From contig CM057452.1 in the NCBI GenBank assembly GCA_016271365.2, positions 1,240,339,001 through 1,240,403,000 of the forward strand: a DNA stretch of 64,000 bases, read 5' to 3'. This document shows, one piece after another, positions 33,699-44,918 of the stretch. The notes below the pieces were generated by a model, which did not search any database, had not been told where the DNA came from, and was given only the letters and a program-made list of their open reading frames with translations. Source of the DNA: Neoceratodus forsteri (taxonomy: Eukaryota > Chordata > Ceratodontiformes > Ceratodontidae). The first letter of the stretch is position 1. Each line of letters begins with the position of its first letter. The translations under genes were made by a program, and so were the position numbers.

Positions 33699-34520
33699 TC
33701 ATTTAGGAAATAGATCTGGATAACACTTCTTCAAAGCCTTCACAGCCTCTTCCACACTGTCGAAACTCTTTGATCCTTCCTTTAAGGCCACCTCTAATCG
33801 AGCTGGGTACAGCATACGGTGTTTTATACCTGCTGCCCATAATTTTGAAGTGACAGGGTGATAAGAAGCTCTGAGCTGGTGGGTTTTTAAAGTCAGATCA
33901 GTGGCAAGCCTCAATTTTTTAACTTCCCGTAAAATAGCTGATAGTTTCCTGGCTTCTCTGTTAATAAACTCCTGATCCAGATAATTCAACAACTTGAATA
34001 TTATAGGTCTTGGTGGGTCAGACGGAGCTGGCTTAGCTCTCAGGGACCTATGAGCTCTTTCTATAATGAACTCTGGACCATTTGGGGAAGGTCCCACCGT
34101 TTTCTTCAGGAATTTCTGTAGAAACTGAATAGTATTCGGTCCTTCTTCTCCTTCAGGCAACCCTATTAAAACCAGGTTGTTCCTCCTGTTCCTTCCCTCA
34201 AGATCTTTGAGCCGATCCTCCATTTTTGTCAAGGATTTTTTAACTTCCACTAGCTCTGGTTCCATTCTGTCTTGTTTTCTCTCAACTGAAGCTATTCTTG
34301 CTTCGGTATCTGTGACCCTCCGGGCTAGCTGGGTGAGTGCTGGTTTAAAATCAGCTACATCCTCAATTAGCTTCAGCAAGGCTTCTTTAATCGATGTTAG
34401 CTTGGAGTAGACATGGGAGGGCGACAGCTCCTCCGATATGCTTTGGGGAGAAGAACTACGATGAGGGTGCTTGGCTTCTGACTCCTGCTCGGCCTCTTCT
34501 TGATCTGATAATTTAGACAT
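33699..34520 (-). CDS. L1 ORF1 protein, intact 273 residues
   Basis: An uninterrupted frame from ATG at 34520 to a stop just before 33699. The first 35 residues are acidic and Ser-rich. Residues about 40-115 form a coiled coil (heptads in ALTQLARRVTDTEARIASVE and LVEVKKSLTKMEDRLKDLEG). Then RNRRNNLVLIGLPEGEEGPN opens the RRM-like domain (about 117-205), and the C-terminal domain ends MLYPARLEVALKEG...PDLFPK. The layout matches L1 ORF1 (LINE-1 type transposase domain) proteins, which trimerise and bind L1 RNA in the cytoplasm. It is shorter than human ORF1p (338 residues) but complete in domains. It is unlikely to matter functionally, as ORF2 of this copy is broken. Confidence 0.9.
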   Translation of the reverse strand: MSKLSDQEEAEQESEAKHPHRSSSPQSISEELSPSHVYSKLTSIKEALLKLIEDVADFKPALTQLARRVTDTEARIASVERKQDRMEPELVEVKKSLTKMEDRLKDLEGRNRRNNLVLIGLPEGEEGPNTIQFLQKFLKKTVGPSPNGPEFIIERAHRSLRAKPAPSDPPRPIIFKLLNYLDQEFINREARKLSAILREVKKLRLATDLTLKTHQLRASYHPVTSKLWAAGIKHRMLYPARLEVALKEGSKSFDSVEEAVKALKKCYPDLFPK

Positions 34521-34695
34521 GTTGGAGATTCTTTTAGCCTGCTATTTGTACCACTTCTGATTCTAGCACTTATTAACAGCCGAAACAACTAAAAAAAACA
34601 ATCGTGAAAGGAGGTTATCAGCAATTATGAGGCAGAGAAAGCGGAGCTCCGACAGATGCATCTTACCCTCTGTACAGCATCATGTGACCCCCCCA
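34521..34695 (-). promoter_or_regulatory. 5' leader of the inner L1
   Basis: The 175 bases between the target duplication and ORF1. It begins (minus strand) with a G run and TCACATGATGC, as the outer L1 leader begins GATCACGTGATGC. Shared start sequence suggests transcription begins here, so this leader should contain the internal promoter. No TATA-like or named binding site is certain. Confidence 0.45.
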
Positions 34696-34709
34696 TTTTA
34701 GGCAGTTTT
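34696..34709. repeat. Target-site duplication of the inner L1, right copy
   Basis: TTTTAGGCAGTTTT, identical to the copy at 28059. After it the outer L1 spacer resumes (AGACAGCGG...). Confidence 0.9.
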
Positions 34710-35446
34710 AGACAGCGGTTATATAGACTCTGACAGACTCCTCCATTTTCATATAAGTAATGATAAGCCAGGTCTCATGCTTTGATTAACCCTTACTAAG
34801 GTTAGGATTCTTTTTTCTTTTTTCCCCTTTCTCTTGATTATGGGGGGGGGTGGGATGAAGGGAGGGGAGAGCTTCTGTCATGGAGCAGGCTTGGGGAAGC
34901 TGCACCGCGTACTTATATGGGGGGTTGGTTGGACACTCTGCTACCTTCGCATAAGGGTTGGTATAACATGGGATTTCTCTCTAACTTCAGTCACTCCTAT
35001 AAATAAGATGACTCCTGATGCTAATCTAGCATCATTACATTTTAAGGTGGGAAGCGGACCAACCACTAGGGGAGGGCTTCTGGTTATTTTCCTTGAAGAT
35101 TTACAAGTTACTTCTTATCCTTTCTTGAGGTCCTATGTATATAGTTGTTGGTGAACTGGAGGGGAGGGAGGGATTAGGGGTTTACTAGGTTATATAATGC
35201 ATCTATCTCCTCTCAGGATCATGGTGAACCAGTTTAATGACAGGTCTGGTATACCTATATCCAAGTTAAGGTCAGTCTTCCACTATTTTAGTCTACTAAT
35301 ATGGCATCTATTAGATTGGTTTCTCCTCCATCAGACAAACAGTGATCGGGAGGCAGAGTGGAGATGGGGGGTTGGAGCATGTCCTTTGGGTTTCAATTAT
35401 AACCTGACTGAGATTTTCTGGTTAATGTATGCACTTATTATAAAGG
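34710..35446 (+). other. Inter-ORF spacer of the outer L1 (right part)
   Basis: Non-coding continuation of the outer L1 after the inner insertion, with G runs at 34841-34870 and 35157-35180. It ends at the ATG of ORF2 (35447). No protein similarity. Confidence 0.6.
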
Positions 35447-38400
35447 ATGAATAGTCCCCTGAAAATTGTGACATGGAACATAAGGGGAGTTAGAGATCCC
35501 TTGAAAAGACATGAAGTTCTCAAACACTGTTCATTGCTTAAAGCTGACTTTATTTTTCTCCAGGAAACCCACCTGTTAATGAATGAGGCTAACTGGTTAA
35601 AATGACAAGGTGTTTCTCAAGTCCATCTTGATGGGGACTCTTCTTCAAGTAAGGGAGTGGCCATCCTAATTATGAGTCTGGTACCCTTCCAGGTTGAGTC
35701 ATCAATAATAGACCCTGCTGGAAGGTTCATTCTGGTGCAAGGATCCCTCAACAATATTGGCATGCTCTTGTGTTCTATATATAGCCCAGTGGGAGGGGAT
35801 CCCACATTCCTCATGCAGTTAGCCAACAAAATTGCACCTCCCCTATTGACTTCCCTAATAACTGGAGGACACTGGAACATTCCCCCATCACAGGATCTCA
35901 ATCGGTCATACTTACCCCTAAAACCCCCATCCCAACCCCAAGCCGCCCTTTAGGACTTCATAGAAGTCCTGGGATTATGTGGCCCATGGCATACATTTAA
36001 TCCCTCTAGCCATCTTTCTCCTTCTATTCAGCTGTCCATCAATCATGGTCCAGACTGGACTACATCCCAGTCAGTCTTCCTCTTCTCACTATCATTTGTC
36101 ATGCTGGCCTAGAACCAACTGTAATATCAGACCACTCGATTGCTTGGGTGACCCTTTCTCCTGATCTCGAATACCTGAAGGACTGCATATGGAAGCTAAA
36201 CACACAATTACTTAAAGATAAATCCACAGTTGAGTATATCCAATCTCTTATTCACCTTTTTCTAACTCAGAACCAAGGTACTGTCCAAAGGGAAGATATG
36301 CTCTGGGGTGCGCTAAAATGTTTTCTCAGAGGCAAATTTATCAAGTTAGCCTCACGCAGGAAAAAACAAAGAGAAGCTAAGGCCCTACAGCTCCTTTCTC
36401 AAATTAAATCACTAGTAGCATCTCTGTCTTCCTCGTCCTCTCCTGCTATCCTGATAGAGTTATTAAGAGCACGGAATGAGAACTACTCCAGGAGAAAGCT
36501 GAATACTCTATTTTTAAAACAAAAACCAAATATATTGAGCAAGGGGAGAAAGCAGGTCGACTAATGGCCTTAAGACTCCACAAACTTGAAAGCTCCTGAT
36601 TAATATCCTCTACTGTAGCCCAAGATGGCTCTCTTAAAACAGTTCCATGGGATATCTCCCGAGTCTTTGAGTCTTTCTATCATACCCTTTACAGAGAAAA
36701 CAATTTCCCAGCACCCCTCCAGGAAATCCAAGACTACCTATATGCTTTGTTCTTCCCAGTCTGCCGTCATCTCTTCAGAACTCTCTATCTTCCCCCATCA
36801 TGCTCACAGAGATAGAGGAGGTAATCACTAGCTTTGCCCTCGACTAAGCACCGGGTCCTGATGGGTTTCCCTCAAATTTCTGTAAGACCTTCTCTAAAGA
36901 ATTAGCCCCTCTTCTGTTAAACCTTTACTACTACATGTTCACTGCCACCAGTCTAGCCTCGTCACTTCTAGAAGCTATGATAGTCCTTCTGCTTAAGCCA
37001 GATAACCCCTGACCAACCCTGCCAGCTACCATCCCATCTCTCTCCTCAATTATGACATTAAAATACTAACCAAAGTTCTGTCGTGCGTATCATGGAAATT
37101 TGAAATCCCCTTTTAAGTCAGGAACAGGTAGGTTTTGTTCCTGGCCCCTCCTCTGCTGACCAGCTTAGGACTTTCAAACATATCTTTCATTTTGCCCAAT
37201 CCTCTCAAAATCCTGTGGCGTTGATCTCTCTAGATGCTGAAAAAGCTTTCGATAGGGTGGATTGAACTTTCCTTTGGATGACTCTGAGCAAAATGGGCTT
37301 TCTTCCCATTTTTCTTCAATGGATTCAAACTGTATACTCCTCTCCCTTAGTTAAGATATATTGCAATGGGATCTTCTCTTCTCATTTCCCTCTGTTTCAC
37401 CGGCACCAGACAATGATGCCCTCTCTCTCACCTTTTCTTTTTAATCTTTACCTGGAACCTCTTCTTCGCCACATCAAAAAATCTCCACAGATCCAAGGTC
37501 TTTCTTTACTTAACCATTTCTTCACCCTCTCGGTTTATGCGGATGATATTCTGCTTCACCTGGAACAGCCTGTTTCCTCTCTAATGCATACCCTGAAGGT
37601 TATAGCATAATACAGCAGACTTTCCAATTACAAATTGAACCTCTCCAAAACTGACATTTTCCCTTTAAACTGTTTCAAGTATAAAGATGATTTCAACCAA
37701 TTTGGTATGAAATGGTCTCCTACTTTTCTTAAATATCTGGGGATATACTTATCTGTGGATCCCGTTAGAGAAAATAAATTGAATCTGGATGCGTTGGTAA
37801 CTACCATTCAACAAGACCTCTGGAAATAGGAATCCCTGCACCTTTCTCTATGGGGCAGGATAAATATCATTAAGATGAATGTTCTTCCTTCTATCCACTA
37901 AATATGCTCAATATCTGGCTCCCCCTTTCCTTCCTTCAACATATACATGCTCTCATCAAAGACTTCATTTGGTTACATAAATGCCCCAGGTGGTCTTTTC
38001 TCAAACATTGTCTTCCCAAAGGTATAGGGGTTTATGTCTTCCTAATCTTCTTGTATATTACTGGCTAGTCATCTCTCATGGGCTGGCAGATGGTTTAATA
38101 ATTACCGTAGCGAAGACTCCTCTATTTGGTTACTACTAGAAAAACGCCTTCTTGACTTATATGGTACATCTCTCTCAACTATTTTTTATTCCCCTAGGTG
38201 GTTTCTCCCCGTTCAGCTTAGGCATTCACCAATTGACCATACACTTAGGGTCTTCCTTCAATGCTGTCAATATGATAAGATGGTCACACAACTCGACATG
38301 GTACAATCGATGTATCACAACCCCAATATTAGAATTGATGGGATCACATTTGCTCCCACTTGGCTACCCCAACTACAGGGCATCTCAGTGGCTGACTTTT

Positions 38401-39234
38401 ATATTATACAGGATATTCTTACCTTTCCAAAACTCCATACGGAATTTAAGATACAACAGCATGACACATTTAAAATCTTCCAGCTGAGACACCTGATAGT
38501 CAAACAATTTGGTGCCACACCCCAACCTACTAAAATACTTCCCTTTATACTCCAGATATAGGATTTATCCTCCAAACCACAGTGCATTTCCCTGCTTTAT
38601 ACACAACTTCTATCCATATTGTGTTCAGATCCCATTCCAGGATCCCCAGTTTGGAACTCCCTTTTCCCCGACTCATCCCTTATTTGGGAACATATTTGGC
38701 AGGATCTATATGTCTACCAGTCCCAAGACAGATTCAGACTTACCAAATATCAGATCCTAAGCAACATGTATTACACTCCGGTCAGGCTGGCCAAAATTGG
38801 TAGACTTCCAGATCCCATTTGCTCCATGTGTGGTAAACAGGAAGGGATCTCCATTGCAAATTTTCTGGTACTGTGAAAAAGTGGCCCCATTATGGCAACA
38901 CATCCAGTTTACACTGGATCCCTTACAAGGGCTAGAGGACCTTTCCACAGCTGAAATCTTCATTCCTGGAATATACTCCAATATTAGAGTCAAGGGGCAT
39001 GAATTCCACATGGCACTGATATCTATTATTGTTAAAAGATTGGTTCTCAAGCACTGGATGGATCAACTAGTCATATCCTATAATGAGTGGCTGACAGAGC
39101 TTTCAATAAGCTTTAGGACCAAACGCTTAATTGCTGGTTCATATAACAGGTTGGCATCCTTTGAGAAAAAATGGGGGAAACTATATGCATTGTATTTAAC
39201 TAACCTAGTTGTCAGAACTCAACTCTCCTTCTAG
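35447..39234 (+). pseudogene. L1 ORF2 of the outer L1, heavily degraded
   Basis: Start at ATG 35447, giving MNSPLKIVTWNIRGVRD, the endonuclease opening. Next FIFLQETHLL (35550-35580), AILIMSLVPF, CSIYSPVGG, ITGGHWN (35860-35880). Reverse transcriptase: LLKPDNP near 36995, ISLLNYDIKILTKVL-like near 37040-37080, QVGFVPGP near 37125, LISLDAEKAFDRVD (37222-37263), PSLSPFLFNLYLEPLLRHI (37423-37480) and the catalytic YADD at 37534-37545. The C-terminal Cys-rich block is near 38815-38875 and the end piece SFEKKWGKLYALYLTN is just before 39220. More than a dozen stops and shifts make this far older than the inner L1. The catalytic Asp pair is still present. Confidence 0.85.
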
Positions 39235-39474
39235 TCTATAACACCATTACAATGTTAACCTTCACTGGAAATGTTTCCTTTTACACTGATTATTGTTCTT
39301 ACTTATGAGGGCACACTCCTGAGGGAGGGAGGGATGGGGGTGGGAGGAGGGGGTTAGGTTTGTTAGATGTTAGTTATGTATTTTATGTCTACTGATTGTT
39401 AAGCACAATATTTTACTTTTTTTGATGACATTTGTATGCCTTATAAAACAATAAAAGTTTGAATTTCAAAATAA

Positions 39475-40415
39475 ATCTATGCTCCCATCACAAAAAGTGA
39501 GGCTTGGGACTCCACCAACTCATGGATCTCCCCCAACTCCTAGAAATGATGAAACACTGTGACGACTTATGAGTAAAGCAAAATCTATAGGCTCTGCAGC
39601 AGACACCCAGATTTATAAAACTGTTTGGAACAGGTGCACATAAGAAATCTGGAAGCAAAAATTCAACACTTCTGAACTGAGTTCACAAACTCCTGGGAAG
39701 ACAGCCATATGTTTTGGGAGAAAATTAAAACTCTGTCAGGCAAATCTAATAAAACTGCACCTACCATACTAAATGTGGAGGTTATCCCTCCCAGGACCCC
39801 AGCATCATCACCAATATGTTTAATAAGGTATTCACTGACTTCAGCTGTGTTCTACCTCATGATTTCCTCCAACCCTTGAGGGCTGACAACTTAACACTGG
39901 ACCCTATGCCCACCACTAGTCCCCCACCCCCTTCTACCCAAAAATTATCACTCCAGCAAATGCCAAAAAGTACCTCACTATAGTGCTTGGCAAGTCTAGA
40001 GCCAGTAGTGATATGCTTGACCTCAAGCTTGTTAAGCTTACCCTTGATATTCTCCTCATACCCCTCACAAAAATTCTAAACCTATACCTTATCTCTGGCA
40101 AATTCTCCCAACTTTGGAAAGCTGCAGTAGTCACACCTGTCCACAATAGTGGCTACCATACCATCCACTCTAATTTTTTACCTGTTTTTATACTTCCCCC
40201 TATCAAAAGCACTAGAGCATATAGTATCAGATCAACTGACAGAATACCTAGAAAAATATCAGCTACAGTGCAAACAGCAGCATGGTTTCTGGAAACAATA
40301 TAGCACCTCAACCACCCTAGTTGAATTTACTGGTTGTATACATAATGCAGTAGACTGAGGGCTCTTAGTGGGAGCCACATTGATAGACCTCACCAAGGCC
40401 TTCAACACCACATAA
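39475..40415 (+). pseudogene. L2-like LINE ORF2, linker and RT start (right half after L1)
   Basis: Resumes the LINE cut at 26580. The right copy of the target duplication (39475-39487) is followed by linker sequence and then pre-RT blocks such as ITNMFNKVFTDFS (about 39810-39850), YPSQKF-like (40050-40075), FGKLQ (40110) and the first reverse transcriptase blocks in frame 40149-40358: FLYFPLSKALEHIVSDQLTE, YLEKYQLQCKQQHGFWKQYS, TTLVEFTGCIHNAVD, followed after a stop by LVGATLIDLTKAFNTT (40360-40410). The palm A Asp is in this last block. The sequence is cut off at about 40415, where the Penelope-like element begins. Confidence 0.75.
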
Positions 40416-40860
40416 TACTCCATGGTAAATTTTACATGTTCCTGACAATCATTTATGTACACAAAGAATTCCTCTAATTCTGTTTGTCTTCCATACCATA
40501 TAAAACAAATATCATCTATAAAGCATCTCCATAACATTATGCATGGCCTGTGTTTATTCTTAGTCTTATCAAAAATTAACTTCTTCTCAAATTGTACAAT
40601 GAAAATATTTGCATACCTGGGGGCCATGCTGGACCCCATTGCTATGCCTTTTTTATTTTGGGTGGAATGTTATGTTCTCGAATTTGAAACAGTATTTATT
40701 GAATACAATTACTGCAAGTTTCAATATGAAATAATCTGGAGGTTTAAGTCCCTCTCTCATGTAGTGCTTCTTTCAAGGCTCCAAGGCCTTGTTTGCATGG
40801 GATGGAGGCATATAAACTTTTTATATTCACTGTCACTAATCATAATTCTGTGAGAACAAA
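40416..40860 (-). pseudogene. Penelope-like reverse transcriptase, catalytic region
   Basis: The frame ending at 40259 starts MGSSMAPRYANIFIVQFEKK (40639-40580) and reaches CFIDDICFIWYGRQTELEEF, with the catalytic Asp pair at 40516-40511. EHVKFTMEYY (40440-40416) is the last Penelope sequence; the frame then runs on into antisense L2-like DNA and is meaningless there. Upstream in other frames, SLYASIPCKQGLGALKEAL (about 40845-40790) matches the 'SLYTNIPH..GL.AL' block. Both catalytic residues survive, but stops and shifts inactivate it. Confidence 0.85.
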
Positions 40861-41179
40861 TAGATTTTTGTTAAAAACCTTTGAGACCTTAATGAGGTGC
40901 CTAGAATCCCTGAACTATGAAGCTGAACATTCAACCAATGATTTACAGTGAAAGTCAACAAATACAGACGAAGGCTCAGTGATGGATTTTTGTCCAGAAA
41001 TTATGGGTCTGTCAGGAGGCTTCTGTAAGCTTTATGAATTTTTGGTAGGGTATGAAATAATGGTGATTTGGGGAAACTATGTTTAATGCATTGTCCACCC
41101 ATTTTTCTATCCACTTTCTGTCAACAGCTTCATCTATTTTGTTCCAGACAATATCTTGTAAAGTTTCTAATAGAAATAT

Positions 41180-41868
41180 AGAAACATAGAAGTTGATGGC
41201 AGATAAGGACAGCAAGGCCCATCCAGTCTTCCAATTTCTTTTTCTATCTTATAAATGTGCCATAGGCCTTTGCTCTGTCAATAGCCTATCTATTCATACG
41301 CATCTGTATTGCTCCCTTATGCCTATCCCATACCTGTTTGAAGCCCTGCACTGTATTCATATCCACCACTTCCTGAGGTAGACTGTTCCATGCATCCACC
41401 ACCCTTTCTGTGAAAAATAACTTCCTCACATGACCCCTTAATTGGCCTCCCTCTAATCTCATGCTGTGTCCTCTTGTCCTGCTATTTTTGATATATTGAA
41501 ACATGTTAGACTCTTTCACCTTGTTAATGCCCTTAAGGTGTTTGAATGTTTCGATCATATCACCTCTCTCCCTCCATTGCTCTAGGGTATACATATTGAG
41601 CTCAGTTAATCTGCCCTCATATGTTTTCTGATGCAGTCCCTGCACCATTTTGGTTGTCCTTCTCTGGACTGCCTCAATTTGGTTAATGTCCTTGTGAAGG
41701 TGTGGCCTCCAGTATTGCATGCAGTACTCCAGGTGTGGCCTAACCAGTGTCTTGTAAAGAGGGATTATTACCTCCCTCTTCTTACTTGTGATACCCCTAC
41801 TAATATATCCCAATGGTATATTTGCTATTTGCTCATAGTTAGTCCTATCATTTAGTTGGGACATTCAT
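41180..41868 (-). mobile_element. CR1-type LINE 3' end inserted in the Penelope-like element
   Basis: A 192-codon open frame (41864-41286) carries the CR1 ORF2 C-terminus: YISRGITSKKREVIIPLYK, VRPHLEYCMQYWRPHLHKD, ELNMYTLEQWRERGDMIETF, RKLFFTERVVDAWNSLPQE. The 3' UTR and terminal CR1 signature run down to 41180 (minus strand: TTATCTGCCATCAACTTCTA then TGTTTCTATATTTC). It is 5' truncated right after the last RT block. The frame is still open, so this is a fairly recent copy. The Penelope protein continues on either side. No clear target duplication was seen, as is usual for CR1. Confidence 0.88.
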
Positions 41869-41875
41869 TATGGTA

Positions 41876-43104
41876 ATCTTCCAAGTTGAAGATCACTATC
41901 CCTCACCCTTGTCTGCACTTTTTTTTTATGATTTTCTCATCCTATTCTAAATTTCTGAGTGCTTCAAATTCCACTCTGGACAAATTATAATGTATTTTCT
42001 TATTCTCACTGTCTTTGATGATTTGATCCACCTGTTGTCTTTTCAAATTACTGTATGTCTGTATATTCACTGGTATTGGCCCAAGAGGCATAAAGGTGGA
42101 TTTGATTTTTAGAGATTCTCTCAATCTTGTATGTTTGTTCTTTTTCTATTGTTGATAAAGTATCTATTCTTTCCTTATGGTCAAAGAAGTATTTTATCCT
42201 GGGTTTCCTCAAAAATCGTTCAATGGCTAGTTTTAAATCTTTTTCATTCAGTTTTTGATTTAAATTGAATCCCAGGACCTTACCTAGAACCTTTTCTTCT
42301 AGAGGGGTTAACTTCCTGTTAGATATGTTAAAAACTAAGCAATTTGTTTTCATGTGATGTCTCGTAACATGTATTTTCTGTGTGGTGTTGCCCATTTCCC
42401 CTGTTGCACTCTGATTGGAGGTGGATTGCATTTCCTTTCCACTGTCTGTGGAAACATATCATCCTCCCCTCTGTGTTTCTCTGTCCTTTTCCTCTGAAAA
42501 TCCCCTTGATATTCTCTATAACATGTAGATGTTTGGTATCTGTAAACATTGCCTTTTCCTGGAGTCCTAAATCTCCTTCTATTAGTTCTATATTGTGGCA
42601 TGAGTTGGTAATATGCTTGTTCTCTGACTTCATATGTGCTGTCTGAGTCTCAGTATAGTTTACATTGGGGTCTGAATCTTGTAAATTAAAAACCCTCTGA
42701 TTCTTGATATCTTTTTTCCAGGTACATATCTTACCATCCCTGTAATCATGTATGTCTTTGCAAAACTTGTTGAGTTTAACTTGCCTCCAATCCTCATTAT
42801 AATCTGCCAGAATTTTTTCTAGCCTTGTCATTATATTTTTAAGTTCATTCATTTTCAGTGTTTCTTTAAGCTGATTTTCTAAATCCACAATTTCTTTTTG
42901 GACTTTTTTTTGTTCAGTTATCAATGTTTCTATAAATAGTATCATAAAATTAAATGAATATTTTAATCTGATTCCATCCCAGTTCTCCTGAAAGTCCACC
43001 ACAGTGAAGCCTAAACTGAGTTCCACCAGGAAGCAGAGGCCCCTGGGAATTATATATTTTGTTTTACATTGGCTGTTAATGTAACAGCATGCCAGTCCAA
43101 TCAC
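41876..43104 (-). pseudogene. Penelope-like element N-terminal protein region
   Basis: The open frame 43104-42328 has a charged coiled coil (TLITEQKKVQKEIVDLENQL with MTRLEKILADYNEDW) and then KLNKFCKDIHDYRDGKICTW, a block found at the N-terminus of Penelope-like proteins. The following frame 42431-42048 continues with KLTPLEEKVLGKVLGFNLNQ, then LAIERFLRKPRIKYFFDHKE, and 42124-41942 with PLGPIPVNIQTYSNLKRQQV and LSRVEFEALRNLE. So at least three frames are needed, with the element reading 43104 to 41876. Confidence 0.75.
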
Positions 43105-43434
43105 ACATCTATCTGGTTAAAGTTTTCCAATTTATTACTTTTTGGTTTAGTGTTTTTTGAAATGTCATGGTTTCTAGCACTGGTAACTAAATTTGTGATT
43201 CTGGTTTCATCATTTACTGTGAAACTTATTCAATCAGACCTGATTTCTGGTAAAGGAAAACTATATCCTCATATAATTTCAATTTTATTTGTTTCCATGC
43301 CGAAAGACAACTCCTTTCCTGTGGCTGTTAGGGCTATATGTGTTACCTTTAGTTTGTTTTCACTGCTCATGGTAGCTCCTGTCACTGCCCTGGGGGTCTC
43401 CATTTTATGGCTGTTGAAATCTCATTGTCCATGA

Positions 43435-44049
43435 GAACTGCATTGGCATATGAGACATGATGTCAGATCAACCTTTTGTATCCGCACAGTATCTCTATGC
43501 TGAAAGAACAAACACCCTACAAAAACTTTCTGGAAACACATAAACTGAATGATGTTTAAATGGAAAAACCCTGCATTACAACTCAGATAGTTTGCAAAGC
43601 TCACTGAAGGTAAAAGTGGTATTTCATACCTTCTTGCAGCTTTTTTCTTTGAAGTCTAATTAAGCAGACAGGCATACTGGAGATTTTATCAGTTGATTAT
43701 GCATTAAGTTTTCATATGCTAATGCAGATCTCAAGGACAATGAGATTTCAGCAACCACCTAATGGAGCCTCCCAGAACAGTTACATGGCCTAGTATGAAG
43801 TGTGACTAAGGCAGTTGCATGTATCTCTAACAGCTATAGGAAAAGAGTTGTCTGTTGACATGGAAACAGACAAAATGTAAAAGATATGAGGGTGTTGTTT
43901 TCCTTTAACTTATCTAGGTCAGAGAAATTTGGCAGCTTCAGTAGTGGGCACGCAAGCAAGAGTGAGGGTTGCTATAGCAGTTATTGCTCTTCACTGCACC
44001 TATGTTGCTGAAGCCACTAACTCACTTACCCTCATTTACTCTAGGATTG
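43435..44049. other. Unclassified non-coding DNA between two retroelements
   Basis: No protein or RNA feature. It may include the upstream end of the Penelope-like element, whose terminal structure I could not define; no hammerhead-like core was found here. Confidence 0.5.
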
Positions 44050-44910
44050 GTGGCATTTTCAGAGATTTAGTGCATATCTGCATTAAAACAGATGACTTCC
44101 TTCTTTTTTGTGCAAAGAAAAAGAATCATGTCTTAAAGTGACATATTTTGGGATTTGGCTAGATATCTGGGTGCAAAATAAACCAAAATAAAACAAAAAT
44201 CCTAGAAATAAGTAGTAGCATGCCAGATACCTTTAAACAATCAATGCCATATAAATGGGGCAGCTCATCTAAAAGATTTTTAGGCATTCAAATCCCAACC
44301 AAAACTATAAAATTATACAATATGACTTATAGAGCTCTGAAAAAAGGAGATTTTCACAAAATTAAATAGGTGGCAGGTGGTACCCTTCACAATTGCCACC
44401 AAATTCAAGGCAATAAACATGAATATCTTGCCCAAATGTATGCTTCTCTGCACCACACTACACTTGCCTATACCCAAATCAGAATGTGTGGAAATGAAGA
44501 AAAAAAAAACTTGTCATGTTTGTTTTCCAAGACAGGAACCGAGAATCAAATCAAAATCACTAACAAGAAGAAAAGAGGAAAGAGGAATGGGACTTCCTAA
44601 TTTCATTCATTACTAGGAGGCAGCACAACTCTCCTAGCTATTACACATAATATGGAGCAACAAAGAAACCAGGAGGGTATCATAAGAAAGGCAAGCACGT
44701 TCTTTTGTTTCATGCAAGGTACAAGTGAAGGACTGCAGCAACTTTAAAAGAAACAAAACAGGTTTGAAACAAGTGGAGAAGACATTCTATAGCTGGCTGG
44801 ACCAAAGTTAAAACCAGGCACCAAATCACAGAATGACAATAGAGTCAAATCATAATCAGGCACTATCCAGGCTTCTGCACATCATGGGCAGATACAGCAG
44901 CAATGGAAGA

Positions 44911-44918
44911 GAAAAGGG
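44911..44918. repeat. Target-site duplication of hAT foldback, left
   Basis: GAAAAGGG, repeated at 45995-46002 immediately after the element. Eight bases is the duplication length of hAT transposases. Confidence 0.8.

Larger units (their letters stand above)
28071..34695 (-). mobile_element. Full-length L1 LINE (inner, younger insertion)
   Basis: A minus-strand L1 about 6.6 kb long: leader (34695-34521), ORF1 (34520-33699, intact), inter-ORF spacer of about 1.27 kb, ORF2 (about 32423-28627, with several breaks), a 3' UTR with a G-rich tract on the coding strand (28215-28250) and a poly(A) tail seen as T(14) at 28070-28083. It is bounded by identical 14-bp target duplications and lies within the spacer of a plus-strand L1. 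The element looks full length because its start resembles that of the host L1. It belongs to the amphibian/fish-type L1s with a long ORF spacer. It is no longer active because ORF2 is disrupted. Confidence 0.9.
26581..39474 (+). mobile_element. Degenerate full-length L1 LINE, itself split by a younger L1
   Basis: A plus-strand L1 with a short 5' leader (26581-26780), ORF1 (26781-27641), an inter-ORF spacer (27642-28058 plus 34710-35446), ORF2 (35447-39234) and a 3' UTR with a strong G-rich tract (39326-39355) ending in AATAAAAG near 39450-39474. Its own length, without the 6.6-kb insertion at 28071-34695, is about 6.2 kb. It is flanked by ATCTATGCT duplications and lies inside an L2-like LINE. 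Both ORFs are broken many times. The leader begins with GATCACGTGATGC, resembling the GGTCACATGATGC-type start of the younger copy. Confidence 0.85.
40416..43434 (-). mobile_element. Penelope-like element, N-terminal region and RT (C-terminus missing)
   Basis: A minus-strand Penelope-like retroelement. In transcription order: an N-terminal coiled-coil region (43104-42750), a linker with KVLGKVLGFNLNQKLNE and FLRKPRIKYFF (42310-42190), the LSRVEFEALRNLEQDE block (about 41975-41940), GIVIFNLEDYHNE (41915-41880), then, beyond a CR1 insertion, WNKIDEAVDRKWIEKWVDNA (41150-41090), the IPYQKFIKL block (41060-41030), VKSLYASIP-like sequence near 40855 and RT with MGSSMAPRYANIF and the catalytic FIDD. 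It stops at 40416, so the rest of the RT and the GIY-YIG endonuclease are lost. These telomerase-related elements are common in amphibians and fishes. Confidence 0.85.
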
